From VFMC01 sp050248155 (GTDB taxonomy: Bacteria; Actinomycetota; Acidimicrobiia; Acidimicrobiales; Ilumatobacteraceae), in the NCBI GenBank assembly GCA_050248155.1, contig JBFWSW010000004.1, positions 62,001 through 126,000 of the forward strand: 64,000 bases of DNA. Direction: 5' to 3'. Of the stretch, positions 16,900 through 24,401 are shown one piece after another (the first letter of the stretch is position 1; each line of letters starts with the position of its first letter). The notes beneath the pieces are model-generated. The model did no database searches. It saw only the letters and a program-made list of their open reading frames with translations, and was not told the DNA's origin. The translations under genes and the position numbers were made by a program.

Positions 16900-17619
16900 G
16901 TGGCGGTCGACCTCAACGCCGACGTCGGTGAGGGGTACGGCCGGTGGAGCCTGGGCGACGACGACTCGTTGATGCCGATCATCACGTCGGCGAACGTCGC
17001 GTGCGGGTTCCATGCCGGTGACCCGTCCACCATTCGTCGCACCTGTGCGTCGGCGGTCGAGCACGGGGTCACCATCGGTGCGCAGGTCAGCTACCCCGAC
17101 CTCGCCGGGTTCGGCCGTCGCTTCATCGACATCGACCCTGCCGAGCTCGTCGATGCGGTGCTCTACCAGATCGGGGCCCTGCAGGCGCTCGCCGCGTCGG
17201 CTGGGGGAGTGGTGCGCTACGTCAAGCCGCACGGCGCCCTGTACAACGCGGTGGTCCACCACGAGGCGCAGGCCGCGGCCGTCGTCGACGCGATCGTCAG
17301 TCACGGAGGGCGTCTCGCGCTGATGGGCTTGCCGGGGACGTGCGTCGAGTCGGTCGCGATCGCGCGTGGCGTGCGGTTCGTCCGCGAGGGCTTCGCCGAC
17401 CGGGGATACCGTCCCGACGGCACCCTGGTGCCCCGGCGCGAAGCGGGTGCGTTGCTCGACGCGCCCGAGGCCGTCGTCGAGCAGACCGAGTGGCTGGTCG
17501 GGCGCGGCGTCGAGTCGGTGTGCGTGCACAGCGACACCCCCGGCGCGGCGTCGCTCGCCACAGCTGCGCGGGCCACCCTCGAACGTCTCGGCGTCGGCCC
17601 CGCCCCGTTCGACCGATGA
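16900..17619 (+). CDS. pxpA: 5-oxoprolinase subunit A (LamB/YcsF family)
   Basis: 239 aa. 'DLNADVGEGYGRW' at residues 4-16 and 'SANVACGFHAGDPSTIRRT' at about 31-49 are the family signatures. With PxpB and PxpC it forms the ATP-dependent bacterial 5-oxoprolinase that opens pyroglutamate to glutamate. The GTG start lies 6 bases after prcA and its stop overlaps pxpB, so it reads as part of the proteasome operon. A metabolic link is conceivable, because pyroglutamate arises from peptides with N-terminal Gln or Glu (inference). Confidence 0.92.
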   Translation: MAVDLNADVGEGYGRWSLGDDDSLMPIITSANVACGFHAGDPSTIRRTCASAVEHGVTIGAQVSYPDLAGFGRRFIDIDPAELVDAVLYQIGALQALAASAGGVVRYVKPHGALYNAVVHHEAQAAAVVDAIVSHGGRLALMGLPGTCVESVAIARGVRFVREGFADRGYRPDGTLVPRREAGALLDAPEAVVEQTEWLVGRGVESVCVHSDTPGAASLATAARATLERLGVGPAPFDR

Positions 17620-18233
17620 GCGAGGCGGTCCGGATCCTGCCGTCCGGTCCGCACGCAGTGCTCGCCGAGTACGAGTCGCTCGACGCGGTGCTCGCCGTGT
17701 CGGCCCGGCTCCGTGACGAGCCTGGGCCGGGGGTCGTCGACATCGTGCCGGCGGCGCGGACGATCCTCGTCGTGTTCGAGCGCGGTGCGGATCGCACGGG
17801 CGTGCTCGCGCTGCTCGACGACGGCGCTGTGTCGGGCGTGCCGGTGGCGTCGGGTCCGCTCATCTCGATCGCGGTCCGCTACTCGGGTGTCGACCTGGAC
17901 CACGTGGCGCGTGCGTGTGCGATGACGGTCGACGAGGTGATCGATGTGCACAGCCAGACCGAGTACCTCGTCGCCTTCTGCGGGTTCGTGCCCGGGTTCT
18001 CGTACCTCGTCGGGCTCGATCCCAGGCTGCACGTCCCCCGCCGTGCCACCCCGCGCACCCGGGTGCCGGCGGGGTCCGTGGCGATCGCAGGGGAGTACGC
18101 CGCCGTCTACCCGGCGCCCGTGCCGGGCGGATGGCATCTGCTCGGGCAGACGGACGAGGCGATGTGGGACGAGTCGCGGCACCAGCCTGCGCTGCTGCCG
18201 CCCGGGACGCGAGTGCGGTTCGAAGCCCGATGA
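17616..18233 (+). CDS. pxpB: 5-oxoprolinase subunit B (KipI-like)
   Basis: 205 aa. The family motif 'FCGFVPGFSYLVGLDPRLHV' (about residues 122-141) and the ending 'PGGWHLLGQT' identify the KipI/PxpB carboxyltransferase-like subunit. It works with PxpA and PxpC; in some bacteria homologues inhibit the KinA kinase, which is not relevant here. Both ends overlap neighbouring genes by 4 bases (ATGA), indicating tight translational coupling in pxpABC. Confidence 0.92.
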   Translation: MSEAVRILPSGPHAVLAEYESLDAVLAVSARLRDEPGPGVVDIVPAARTILVVFERGADRTGVLALLDDGAVSGVPVASGPLISIAVRYSGVDLDHVARACAMTVDEVIDVHSQTEYLVAFCGFVPGFSYLVGLDPRLHVPRRATPRTRVPAGSVAIAGEYAAVYPAPVPGGWHLLGQTDEAMWDESRHQPALLPPGTRVRFEAR

Positions 18234-19108
18234 GCGCGGTCGTGGTCGAGTCGTGGGGCGTCGGGGGCTCGGTGCGCGACGCGGGTCGGCGCGGGCGCGC
18301 GTGGCTCGGGGCGAGCCGCGGGGGAGCGGTCGATCTCGCCTCGCTCGAACTGGCCAACCGCCTGGTGGGCAACGCGCCCCACGGCGCTGCGTTCGAGTCG
18401 TCTGGCGGCCTGCGCATCGCCGCTCGCGATCGGCCGGTCCTCGTCGCGATGACCGGTGGCGTCGCCGACGTCTCGGGCGACGTGGCGCTCGGATGGGGTG
18501 TCCCCGAGGTGCTCCCGTCGGGCGCGGTGCTCCGCATCGGACGGCTGCACGAGGGCACGCGGGTGTACGTCTCGGTGCGGGGAGGCCTCGTCGCGACCGC
18601 CCGCCCGGACACGTTCGCGATCGGACCCGACCCGGCCGGCCCTGCGGCGAGCCATCCCGCGGTGCGCCGCCCCGGCCCCGACCGGATCCTCCTCTGGCCA
18701 GGACCCCGTGCCGACTGGTTCGCGCCCGACGCCCTCGACCTCCTCGTCACGTCGGAGTGGACGGTCACCCCGCACGGCGACCGGATCGGGGTACGCCTGG
18801 CCGGGCCGATGCTGCGCCGGGCGATCACCCGCGAGCTGCCGTCCGAGGGCCTGGTCGAGGGCGCCGTGCAGGTGCCGCCCGACGGCCAACCGATCGTCAT
18901 GCTCGCCGACCACCCCGTCACCGGCGGGTACCCGGTGATCGCCGTCGTCGACCCTGCCCACATCGGCCACCTCGCCCAGACCCCACCCGGCCGCAGCGTC
19001 CGCTTCCGCCCCGCAGTGCCGAACCGAAGCCCAACTTCGGGGCTCGCGGGCGAGATCGTCGCCCCGGAGCCCCGAAGTTCGGGCGGGGGAGGTGGTGCCC
19101 GGGGGTGA
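18230..19108 (+). CDS. pxpC: 5-oxoprolinase subunit C (biotin-dependent carboxyltransferase-like, KipA family)
   Basis: 292 aa. 'DAGRRGRAWLGASRGGAVD' (about residues 16-34) and 'GYPVIAVVDPAHIGHLAQ' near the C-terminus are KipA/PxpC signatures. It completes the 5-oxoprolinase. The last 27 or so residues (SPTSGLAGEIVAPEP...GGGGGARG) are low-complexity and coincide with a 56-base inverted-repeat element at 19029-19084. The original C-terminus may therefore have been extended or replaced by insertion of that repeat. The pafA gene begins 23 bases later from its own -10 box. Confidence 0.9.
   Translation: MSAVVVESWGVGGSVRDAGRRGRAWLGASRGGAVDLASLELANRLVGNAPHGAAFESSGGLRIAARDRPVLVAMTGGVADVSGDVALGWGVPEVLPSGAVLRIGRLHEGTRVYVSVRGGLVATARPDTFAIGPDPAGPAASHPAVRRPGPDRILLWPGPRADWFAPDALDLLVTSEWTVTPHGDRIGVRLAGPMLRRAITRELPSEGLVEGAVQVPPDGQPIVMLADHPVTGGYPVIAVVDPAHIGHLAQTPPGRSVRFRPAVPNRSPTSGLAGEIVAPEPRSSGGGGGARG
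19029..19084. repeat. Inverted-repeat element, copy 1 (REP-like), inside the end of pxpC
   Basis: The arms AACTTCGGGGCT (19033-19044) and AGCCCCGAAGTT (19068-19079) are perfect 12-base complements with a 23-base spacer, flanked by a further partial match (GCCC ... GGGC). The same arms with the same 23-base spacer occur at 48970-49016 in opposite orientation. On RNA this would be a strong hairpin within the coding end of pxpC and just before pafA. Confidence 0.8.
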
Positions 19109-19119
19109 GATGTCGCCGC

Positions 19120-19125
19120 TATGGT
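19120..19125 (+). promoter_or_regulatory. -10 box of pafA (leaderless-type start)
   Basis: TATGGT is followed by 6 bases and the pafA ATG. It suggests pafA is transcribed separately from prcBA-pxpABC, immediately after the pxpC stop and the inverted-repeat element. Confidence 0.55.
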
Positions 19126-19131
19126 GCCGAC

Positions 19132-20490
19132 ATGGAGCGCCGGATCTTCGGACTCGAGAACGAGTACGGGGTCACCTGCACGCTCCGAGGTCAGCGCAGG
19201 CTGAGCCCCGACGAGGTCGCCCGCTATCTGTTCCGCCGAGTGGTCAGCTGGGGGCGCAGCAGCAACGTGTTCCTGCAGAACGGTGCGCGGCTGTACCTCG
19301 ACGTCGGCTCGCACCCCGAGTACGCGACGCCCGAGTGCGACAGCATCTACGACGTCGTCGTCCACGACAAGGCCGGCGAGCGCATCCTCGAGAGCCTGCT
19401 CGTGTCGGCCGAGCAGCGGTTGCGAGAAGAGGGCATCCGCGGCACCGTCTACCTCTTCAAGAACAACACCGACTCGGCGGGCAACAGCTATGGCTGCCAC
19501 GAGAACTACCTCACCAGCCGCAGCGACGAGCTCGGCCACTACGCCGAGGTGCTCATCCCGTTCCTCGTCAGCCGGCAGATCTACACGGGTGCGGGCAAGG
19601 TGCTGCAGACCGCGCGAGGTCCGCTCTTCTCGATGGCGCAGCGCGCCGAGCACATCTGGGAGGGCGTGTCGAGCGCCACGACGCGCAGCCGACCGATCAT
19701 CAACACCCGCGACGAACCGCACTCGGACGCCGAGAAGTACCGGCGCCTGCACGTCATCGTCGGCGACTCGAACATGAGCGAGTTCACCACGTTCGTGAAG
19801 GTCGGCTCGGCCGCCTGCATGCTGCGCATGTTGGAGGATCCGTCGGTCGTGCTGCGCGACATGACGCTCGAGAACCCCATCCGCGCCATCCGCGACATCA
19901 GCCACGACATGACCTGTCGCCGCCGCGTCCGACTGGCGAACGGCCGCGAGGTGAGTGCGCTCGACATCCAGCGCGAGTACCTCGATCGGGCGTTGCGCTA
20001 TGCCGAGACCAAGGGCTTCCCGCCGCTCGAGCAGCGGGCGCTCGAGATGTGGGAGCACTGCGTGTCGACCATCGAGAACGACCCGCTCAAGCTCGACCGC
20101 GAGGTCGACTGGGTCATCAAATACCGGCTGATCGAAGCCTTCCGGGCACGTCATGAGCTGCCGCTCGGCCACCCCCGCGTCCAGCTGCTCGACCTGCAGT
20201 ACCACGACATCAGCCGCGAGCGCAGCCCGTTCCACAAGCTCCAGGACCGCGGCCTCGTCGAGCGCATCTGCACCGACGCCGACATCGAGACCGCCGTCGA
20301 CGTGCCCCCGCAGACCACACGGGCGCGCCTGCGCGGCGAGTTCATCAAGAAGGCGAAGGAGCGCAAGCGCGACTACACCGTCGACTGGGTGCACCTGAAG
20401 TTGAACGACCAGGCGCAGCGGACCGTCTTGTGCAAGGACCCGTTCAAGAACCGCGACGAGCGCGTCGAGAAGCTCATCGCGTCGCTCTGA
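19132..20490 (+). CDS. pafA: Pup-protein ligase PafA
   Basis: 452 aa. It uses ATP to activate the C-terminal Glu of deamidated Pup and joins it to substrate lysines. The start MERRIFGLENEYGVTC, D57 in 'YLDVGSHPEYATPE' (the catalytic-Asp position), and 'FKNNTDSAGNSYGCHENY' (nucleotide site) are diagnostic. It lacks the long Dop loop, which separates it from the dop product. An open frame extends far upstream across pxpC, but the ATG at 19132 gives the standard protein and has TATGGT 6 bases before it. It is followed after 13 bases by a DUF3866 gene instead of the pafBC pair. Confidence 0.96.
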   Translation: MERRIFGLENEYGVTCTLRGQRRLSPDEVARYLFRRVVSWGRSSNVFLQNGARLYLDVGSHPEYATPECDSIYDVVVHDKAGERILESLLVSAEQRLREEGIRGTVYLFKNNTDSAGNSYGCHENYLTSRSDELGHYAEVLIPFLVSRQIYTGAGKVLQTARGPLFSMAQRAEHIWEGVSSATTRSRPIINTRDEPHSDAEKYRRLHVIVGDSNMSEFTTFVKVGSAACMLRMLEDPSVVLRDMTLENPIRAIRDISHDMTCRRRVRLANGREVSALDIQREYLDRALRYAETKGFPPLEQRALEMWEHCVSTIENDPLKLDREVDWVIKYRLIEAFRARHELPLGHPRVQLLDLQYHDISRERSPFHKLQDRGLVERICTDADIETAVDVPPQTTRARLRGEFIKKAKERKRDYTVDWVHLKLNDQAQRTVLCKDPFKNRDERVEKLIASL

Positions 20491-20503
20491 CGCGGGCGCT
20501 CCG

Positions 20504-21529
20504 ATGCCGACGTTCCGCACCCTGCGCGTCGCCGAGCTGATCTCCGAACGTCCGGGGCTGCAGCGCGTCCGGCTCGACGACGGCTCGCGCGCCTACGCCG
20601 TGACGGCGCTCGTGGGTGAGATCTCCGTCGGTGACGAGGTCGTGGTGAACACGACAGCGGTCGACCTCGACCTCGGGACGGGCGGCTGGCACGTCGTGCA
20701 CTGGAACCTCGCTCGCAGCGAGCTGCACATCCCCGGACCGGGCCACATCATGAAGCTGCGTTACACGAGCACGCAGATCGACACCGGCGCAGCCGAGGAG
20801 GACATCGACGGGTTGACGCCTGGAATCCCGCACCTCGGGGGAACACCCGTCGTGACCGGAAGCCTGCACAGCCAGCTCGGTGTCGTCGCTGCCGTCGTCG
20901 GGCACCTCCGCCCCGGCACGCGGGTGTCCTACGTCATGACCGACGGCGGCGCGCTGCCGATGGCGCTGAGCGATCTCGTCGCCTCGCTGCGCGAGTCTGC
21001 TCTGCTGACGGGCACGGTCACGGCGGGCCAGGCCTTCGGTGGCGAACACGAGGCGGTCAGCGTCGCCTCGGCGCTGCAGATCGCCACCGAGCTGCAGCAG
21101 GCCGAGCTGATCATGTGCGCCATGGGCCCCGGCGTCGTCGGCACCGGCACGGCCCTCGGCACGACGGCCCTCGAGGTCGCGTCGGTGCTGTCGTTCGCCC
21201 ACCACCTGGGAGCTCGACCCATCGCCGTCGTTCGCGCGAGCGAGGCCGACGCCCGCGACCGGCACCGGGGCATCAGCCATCACACGACGACAGCGCTGGC
21301 CATGACCGATGTGCCGGTCGACGTCCCGGTCCCGCCCGAGCTGGTGTCGACGGCACGCGATCGGCTCGTCACGCACCGCGTCATCGAGGTGCCGCCGCCC
21401 GACGTCGAGGCGGTGCTCGGCGCTGCGCAGCTGACGGTCACCACCATGGGTCGTGGGCCGGCCGACGATCCGCTCTCGTTCCGCACCGTCGCCGCAGCAG
21501 CCACCCATGCCGTCAACTCGATCCCCTAG
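20504..21529 (+). CDS. DUF3866 family protein
   Basis: 341 aa conserved actinobacterial/Firmicute family of unknown biochemical function. The protein starts with a small beta-rich domain (about 1-75, 'YAVTALVGEISVGDEVVVNTTAVDL'), then 'GHIMKLRYTSTQ', then a larger alpha/beta domain with 'HSQLGVVAAVVGHLRPGTRVSYVMTDGGALPM' split by strands and a Gly-rich stretch 'MGPGVVGTGTALGTTA'. No catalytic motif is evident. It lies 13 bases after pafA and is probably co-transcribed with it. From memory, members of this family are often near pafA. Confidence 0.8.
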   Translation: MPTFRTLRVAELISERPGLQRVRLDDGSRAYAVTALVGEISVGDEVVVNTTAVDLDLGTGGWHVVHWNLARSELHIPGPGHIMKLRYTSTQIDTGAAEEDIDGLTPGIPHLGGTPVVTGSLHSQLGVVAAVVGHLRPGTRVSYVMTDGGALPMALSDLVASLRESALLTGTVTAGQAFGGEHEAVSVASALQIATELQQAELIMCAMGPGVVGTGTALGTTALEVASVLSFAHHLGARPIAVVRASEADARDRHRGISHHTTTALAMTDVPVDVPVPPELVSTARDRLVTHRVIEVPPPDVEAVLGAAQLTVTTMGRGPADDPLSFRTVAAAATHAVNSIP

Positions 21530-21549
21530 GACGGTACCGTGTGCGCCGA

Positions 21550-22248
21550 ATGTCCGATCACCGGGGCGAGCCCGACTACCTGTCCGACGATCTTCGCCCT
21601 CGTGAGCCGATCGTGACCGACCCTCTGCCGCCCGACGACGAGCGGGTCGACGCCGAGTCCGAGGTCGAGCCGGCGGACGGCACCCCGACGGGAGAGGTGC
21701 TCCCGGCCAAGAAGAAGAAGATGAACCCACTCGTCGAGTGGCTCATCGTCGTCGTGGTCGCGATCACCTCCGCCCTCCTCGTGCGGGCCTTCGTCGTCCA
21801 GCAGTTCGCCGTCGAGGGCGAGTCGATGCGGACGACGCTGGAGGACGGCGACCGCGTGCTCGTCAACCGGCTCAGCTACCGCCTCCACGACCCTCGACGC
21901 GGCGACGTCGTGGTGCTCAAGCGCTTCGACAGCCCCAACACCCCCGAGCGCGACCTGATCAAGCGCGTCATCGGTCTCGAGGGCGAGCGCGTGCGCGTCG
22001 AGCACTGCGTGGTGTACATCGACGACCAGCCGCTGATCGAGCCCTATCTCGACGAGGACGTGCAAGCGGTCGACGGCTGTGGAGCCGACCAGGCCGAGAT
22101 CACGGTGCCGGAGAACACGGTGTTCGTCCTCGGCGACCACAGAGGCAAGTCGAGCGACAGCCGCGTGTTCGGACCGGTGCCTTTCGATCTGCTCATCGGT
22201 CGCGCGTTCGTCATCATCTGGCCGCTCGGCGACTGGGGTTGGTTGTAG
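21550..22248 (+). CDS. lepB: Signal peptidase I
   Basis: 232 aa. A long charged cytoplasmic N-terminus (about 1-58) is followed by one membrane helix (about 60-82) and the extracytoplasmic S26 catalytic domain. The nucleophile Ser is in 'VEGESMRTTLEDGD', the general-base Lys in 'ERDLIKRVIGLEGE', and box E is 'VLGDHRGKSSDSRVFG'. It removes signal peptides of Sec and Tat substrates, and tatBC lie just downstream. The ATG at 21550 has TACCGT nine bases upstream; a GTG at 21541 following AGGACGG is an alternative start. It is convergent with the glycerophosphodiesterase gene. Confidence 0.93.
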   Translation: MSDHRGEPDYLSDDLRPREPIVTDPLPPDDERVDAESEVEPADGTPTGEVLPAKKKKMNPLVEWLIVVVVAITSALLVRAFVVQQFAVEGESMRTTLEDGDRVLVNRLSYRLHDPRRGDVVVLKRFDSPNTPERDLIKRVIGLEGERVRVEHCVVYIDDQPLIEPYLDEDVQAVDGCGADQAEITVPENTVFVLGDHRGKSSDSRVFGPVPFDLLIGRAFVIIWPLGDWGWL

Positions 22249-22266
22249 CAGCGTCCCGACTGGGAC

Positions 22267-22989
22267 TCAGGGCTCGCCCAGTTCGGCACGGAAGGCATCC
22301 ACCATGCGGTCGACGTGATCGCTGTACACCCCGTCCAGACCCATGCGCAGGGCGGGGCGCAGCACTGCCTCGAACTGCATGTCCCACCCGAACGTGATCC
22401 GCTCGAACCGGTGGAACAGGGCAACGAGCCCGCCGTTCCAGTCGGAGTGGTGCATGTTCACCGCGTCGATGCCCTCGTCGGCGAGGATCGCCGCCCGGCG
22501 CTCGGGGCCCTCCTTGATGCGGCTCAGCCGGGTCGAGTCGACGAGCTTCGCGCCCTGGCCGCGCAGCGGCACCAGGTCCTGCCAGACGGGCGAGCAGAGC
22601 CAGAGGCGGGTGAGCATGTCGGGGTCGTGACCCCTCGTGACGTCGATGACGGCCTGACCGGTGCCTGGCCCCTTCAGGTCGAGGGACAGCTCGTATCCGG
22701 TGCCGCACTGCGCGTACAGCTCGGCCAGGGTGGGGATGTGCGCGGGGAGCTCGGACCGCGAGAGCCGGCCGATCGGCCGCTTCTTGCGCATCCGTGACAC
22801 GACGACCCCGTCGTGGTCGAGCACGGGCACGCCGTCCGCCGTCAGCCAGACGTCGCTCTCGAGACCGGAGGCGCCGAGGCGGAGCGCCAGGGCGAACGCC
22901 TCGATCGTGTTCTCGGGAGCATGGGCGCGCGCGCCGCGATGGGCGAACGTGATGGGCGTGCCCAGCATCGAGGGGAGCCGTTGCTGCAC
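22267..22989 (-). CDS. Glycerophosphodiester phosphodiesterase
   Basis: 240 aa TIM-barrel enzyme that splits glycerophosphodiesters to glycerol-3-phosphate and an alcohol. The catalytic HRGARAHAPENT (about residues 16-27), 'LESDVWLTADGVPVLDHDG' (metal-binding E-x-D plus the catalytic His) and 'ELSLDLKGPG' are all present. I see no signal peptide, so it is probably cytoplasmic. The start may be the GTG at 22989 or the ATG at 22968. It lies on the opposite strand between lepB and tatB and breaks the conserved pafA-to-tat run. Confidence 0.9.
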   Translation of the reverse strand: MQQRLPSMLGTPITFAHRGARAHAPENTIEAFALALRLGASGLESDVWLTADGVPVLDHDGVVVSRMRKKRPIGRLSRSELPAHIPTLAELYAQCGTGYELSLDLKGPGTGQAVIDVTRGHDPDMLTRLWLCSPVWQDLVPLRGQGAKLVDSTRLSRIKEGPERRAAILADEGIDAVNMHHSDWNGGLVALFHRFERITFGWDMQFEAVLRPALRMGLDGVYSDHVDRMVDAFRAELGEP

Positions 22990-23063
22990 GCTGGCGATCT
23001 TGTCATCTCCTGGCCACCCGGGGGGCTACGGATCGCCAACCACGGCCTCCTAGACTGCGCCGC

Positions 23064-23588
23064 GTGTTCAACTTCAGCGGCAGCGAGATCGTCTTCCTGC
23101 TGCTGATCGCCCTCGTCGTGCTCGGTCCCGAGAAGCTGCCCGAGGCGATCCGCCGCTTCGGCAAGACGTACGCCGAGTTCAAGAAGATGTCGACCGGCTT
23201 CCAGACCGAGCTGAAGTCCGCGCTCGACGAACCGATGCGCGAGATGCGCGAGACCGCCGACGCGTTCAAGAAGGCGGCGACGATCGAGTTCGACGCGGGC
23301 AGCGCCGAGGCGTCGACCACGAGCCACCAACCAGCTCCCGACGCGGCTGTCGCGAACGGCTCGGCACCGCCGCTCGCCTCCGGGTCGGCCACGACACCCG
23401 AACCCGAGCCCGAACCGGATCCGGCGGTCATCGTCGACGCGCCGCCCGAGCCCGTGGCACGCGGCATCGACTCGATCGTCGTCCGCGACGCACCGGTGGC
23501 CAAGCCACCCGCTGCCGAGCCGCCGGTCAGCGAGCCGCCGGTCGTGGAATCGCCTGCTGAGGGCGAGCAGGGGGCGGCCCCCGCATGA
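23064..23588 (+). CDS. tatB: Sec-independent translocase TatB
   Basis: 174 aa. One N-terminal membrane helix with Glu at residue 8 ('GSEIVFLLLIALVVLGPEKL') is followed by an amphipathic helix (PEAIRRFGKTYAEFKKM). The LGPEKLP hinge and Glu8 favour TatB over TatA. The C-terminal 90 residues are Pro/Ala/Glu-rich and probably unstructured. GTG start with TAGACT 7 bases upstream, and the stop overlaps tatC by 4 bases. In M. tuberculosis the corresponding gene between pafBC and tatC is called tatA. No second TatA-like gene is in the window. Confidence 0.85.
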   Translation: MFNFSGSEIVFLLLIALVVLGPEKLPEAIRRFGKTYAEFKKMSTGFQTELKSALDEPMREMRETADAFKKAATIEFDAGSAEASTTSHQPAPDAAVANGSAPPLASGSATTPEPEPEPDPAVIVDAPPEPVARGIDSIVVRDAPVAKPPAAEPPVSEPPVVESPAEGEQGAAPA

Positions 23589-24388
23589 AGCTGCCCTTCC
23601 GGCGCAGCACACCGAAGCTGACCGGCCCCGACGACCGGATGACGCTGGTCGAGCACCTCGCCGAGCTGCGCTCGCGGATCATCCGGTCGATGCTCGCGGT
23701 CGCCGTCGGCATCATCGTCATCCTCGCTGCCTACGACTGGGTGCTCGACCAGCTGCTCGATCCCTACCGGTCGCTCTGCAGGGACCGGCCCGACCTGTGC
23801 GAGCTGAGCGGCGGCAACGTCATCTCCATCTCGCCGCTCGAGGGCTTCAGCACCCGTCTGTCGATCTCGACCTACGGCGGCATCATCCTCGCGCTGCCGG
23901 TGATCATGTGGCAGATCTGGCGATTCGTGGTGCCGGCGCTCCACGCGAAGGAGAAGAAGTACGCGATCCCGTTCGTCGCGTCGTCAGTCGCCCTCTTCGC
24001 CCTCGGCGCCTACGTCGCGTACTGGACGCTCGAGAAGGCGCTCGAGTTCCTCATCACGTGGGCGGGTCAAGACGTGCAGTCGACCTTCCGGGTGAGCGAG
24101 TACATCAAGTTGGTCGGATTGATGGTCGCCGCGTTCGGCATCGCATTCGAGTTCCCGATCCTGCTCGTCTTCCTCCAGCTCGTCGGCGTGCTGACGCCGC
24201 GCACGTTGATGAAGCAGTGGCGGTACGCGATCGTCATCATCTTCGTCATCGCCGCGGTCATCACGCCGAGTGGCGACCCGTACTCGATGATGGCCCTCGC
24301 GTTGCCGATGACGCTGTTCTACCTGCTCTCGGCCCTGATCGGATGGCTCGTCCTCCGACGGCGGCGCGCACGCGACGCGCAGGCGTGA
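23585..24388 (+). CDS. tatC: Twin-arginine translocase subunit TatC
   Basis: 267 aa polytopic membrane protein that recognises twin-arginine signal peptides. 'MTLVEHLAELRSRIIRSMLA' (about 19-38) is the classic N-terminal motif, and six hydrophobic segments follow up to about residue 258. 'IEFPILLVFLQLVGVL' and 'VITPSGDPYSMMALALPM' are conserved late segments. It is translationally coupled to tatB. The substrate-type protein at 50690-51595 has a twin-Arg signal. Confidence 0.95.
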   Translation: MKLPFRRSTPKLTGPDDRMTLVEHLAELRSRIIRSMLAVAVGIIVILAAYDWVLDQLLDPYRSLCRDRPDLCELSGGNVISISPLEGFSTRLSISTYGGIILALPVIMWQIWRFVVPALHAKEKKYAIPFVASSVALFALGAYVAYWTLEKALEFLITWAGQDVQSTFRVSEYIKLVGLMVAAFGIAFEFPILLVFLQLVGVLTPRTLMKQWRYAIVIIFVIAAVITPSGDPYSMMALALPMTLFYLLSALIGWLVLRRRRARDAQA

Positions 24389-24401
24389 CACGATCGGAAT
24401 C

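Noticed and set aside
17860..20520. An 886-codon reverse-strand open frame
   Set aside because: It lies antisense to pxpC and pafA, both of which have full family motifs. Its sequence is low-complexity and matches no family.
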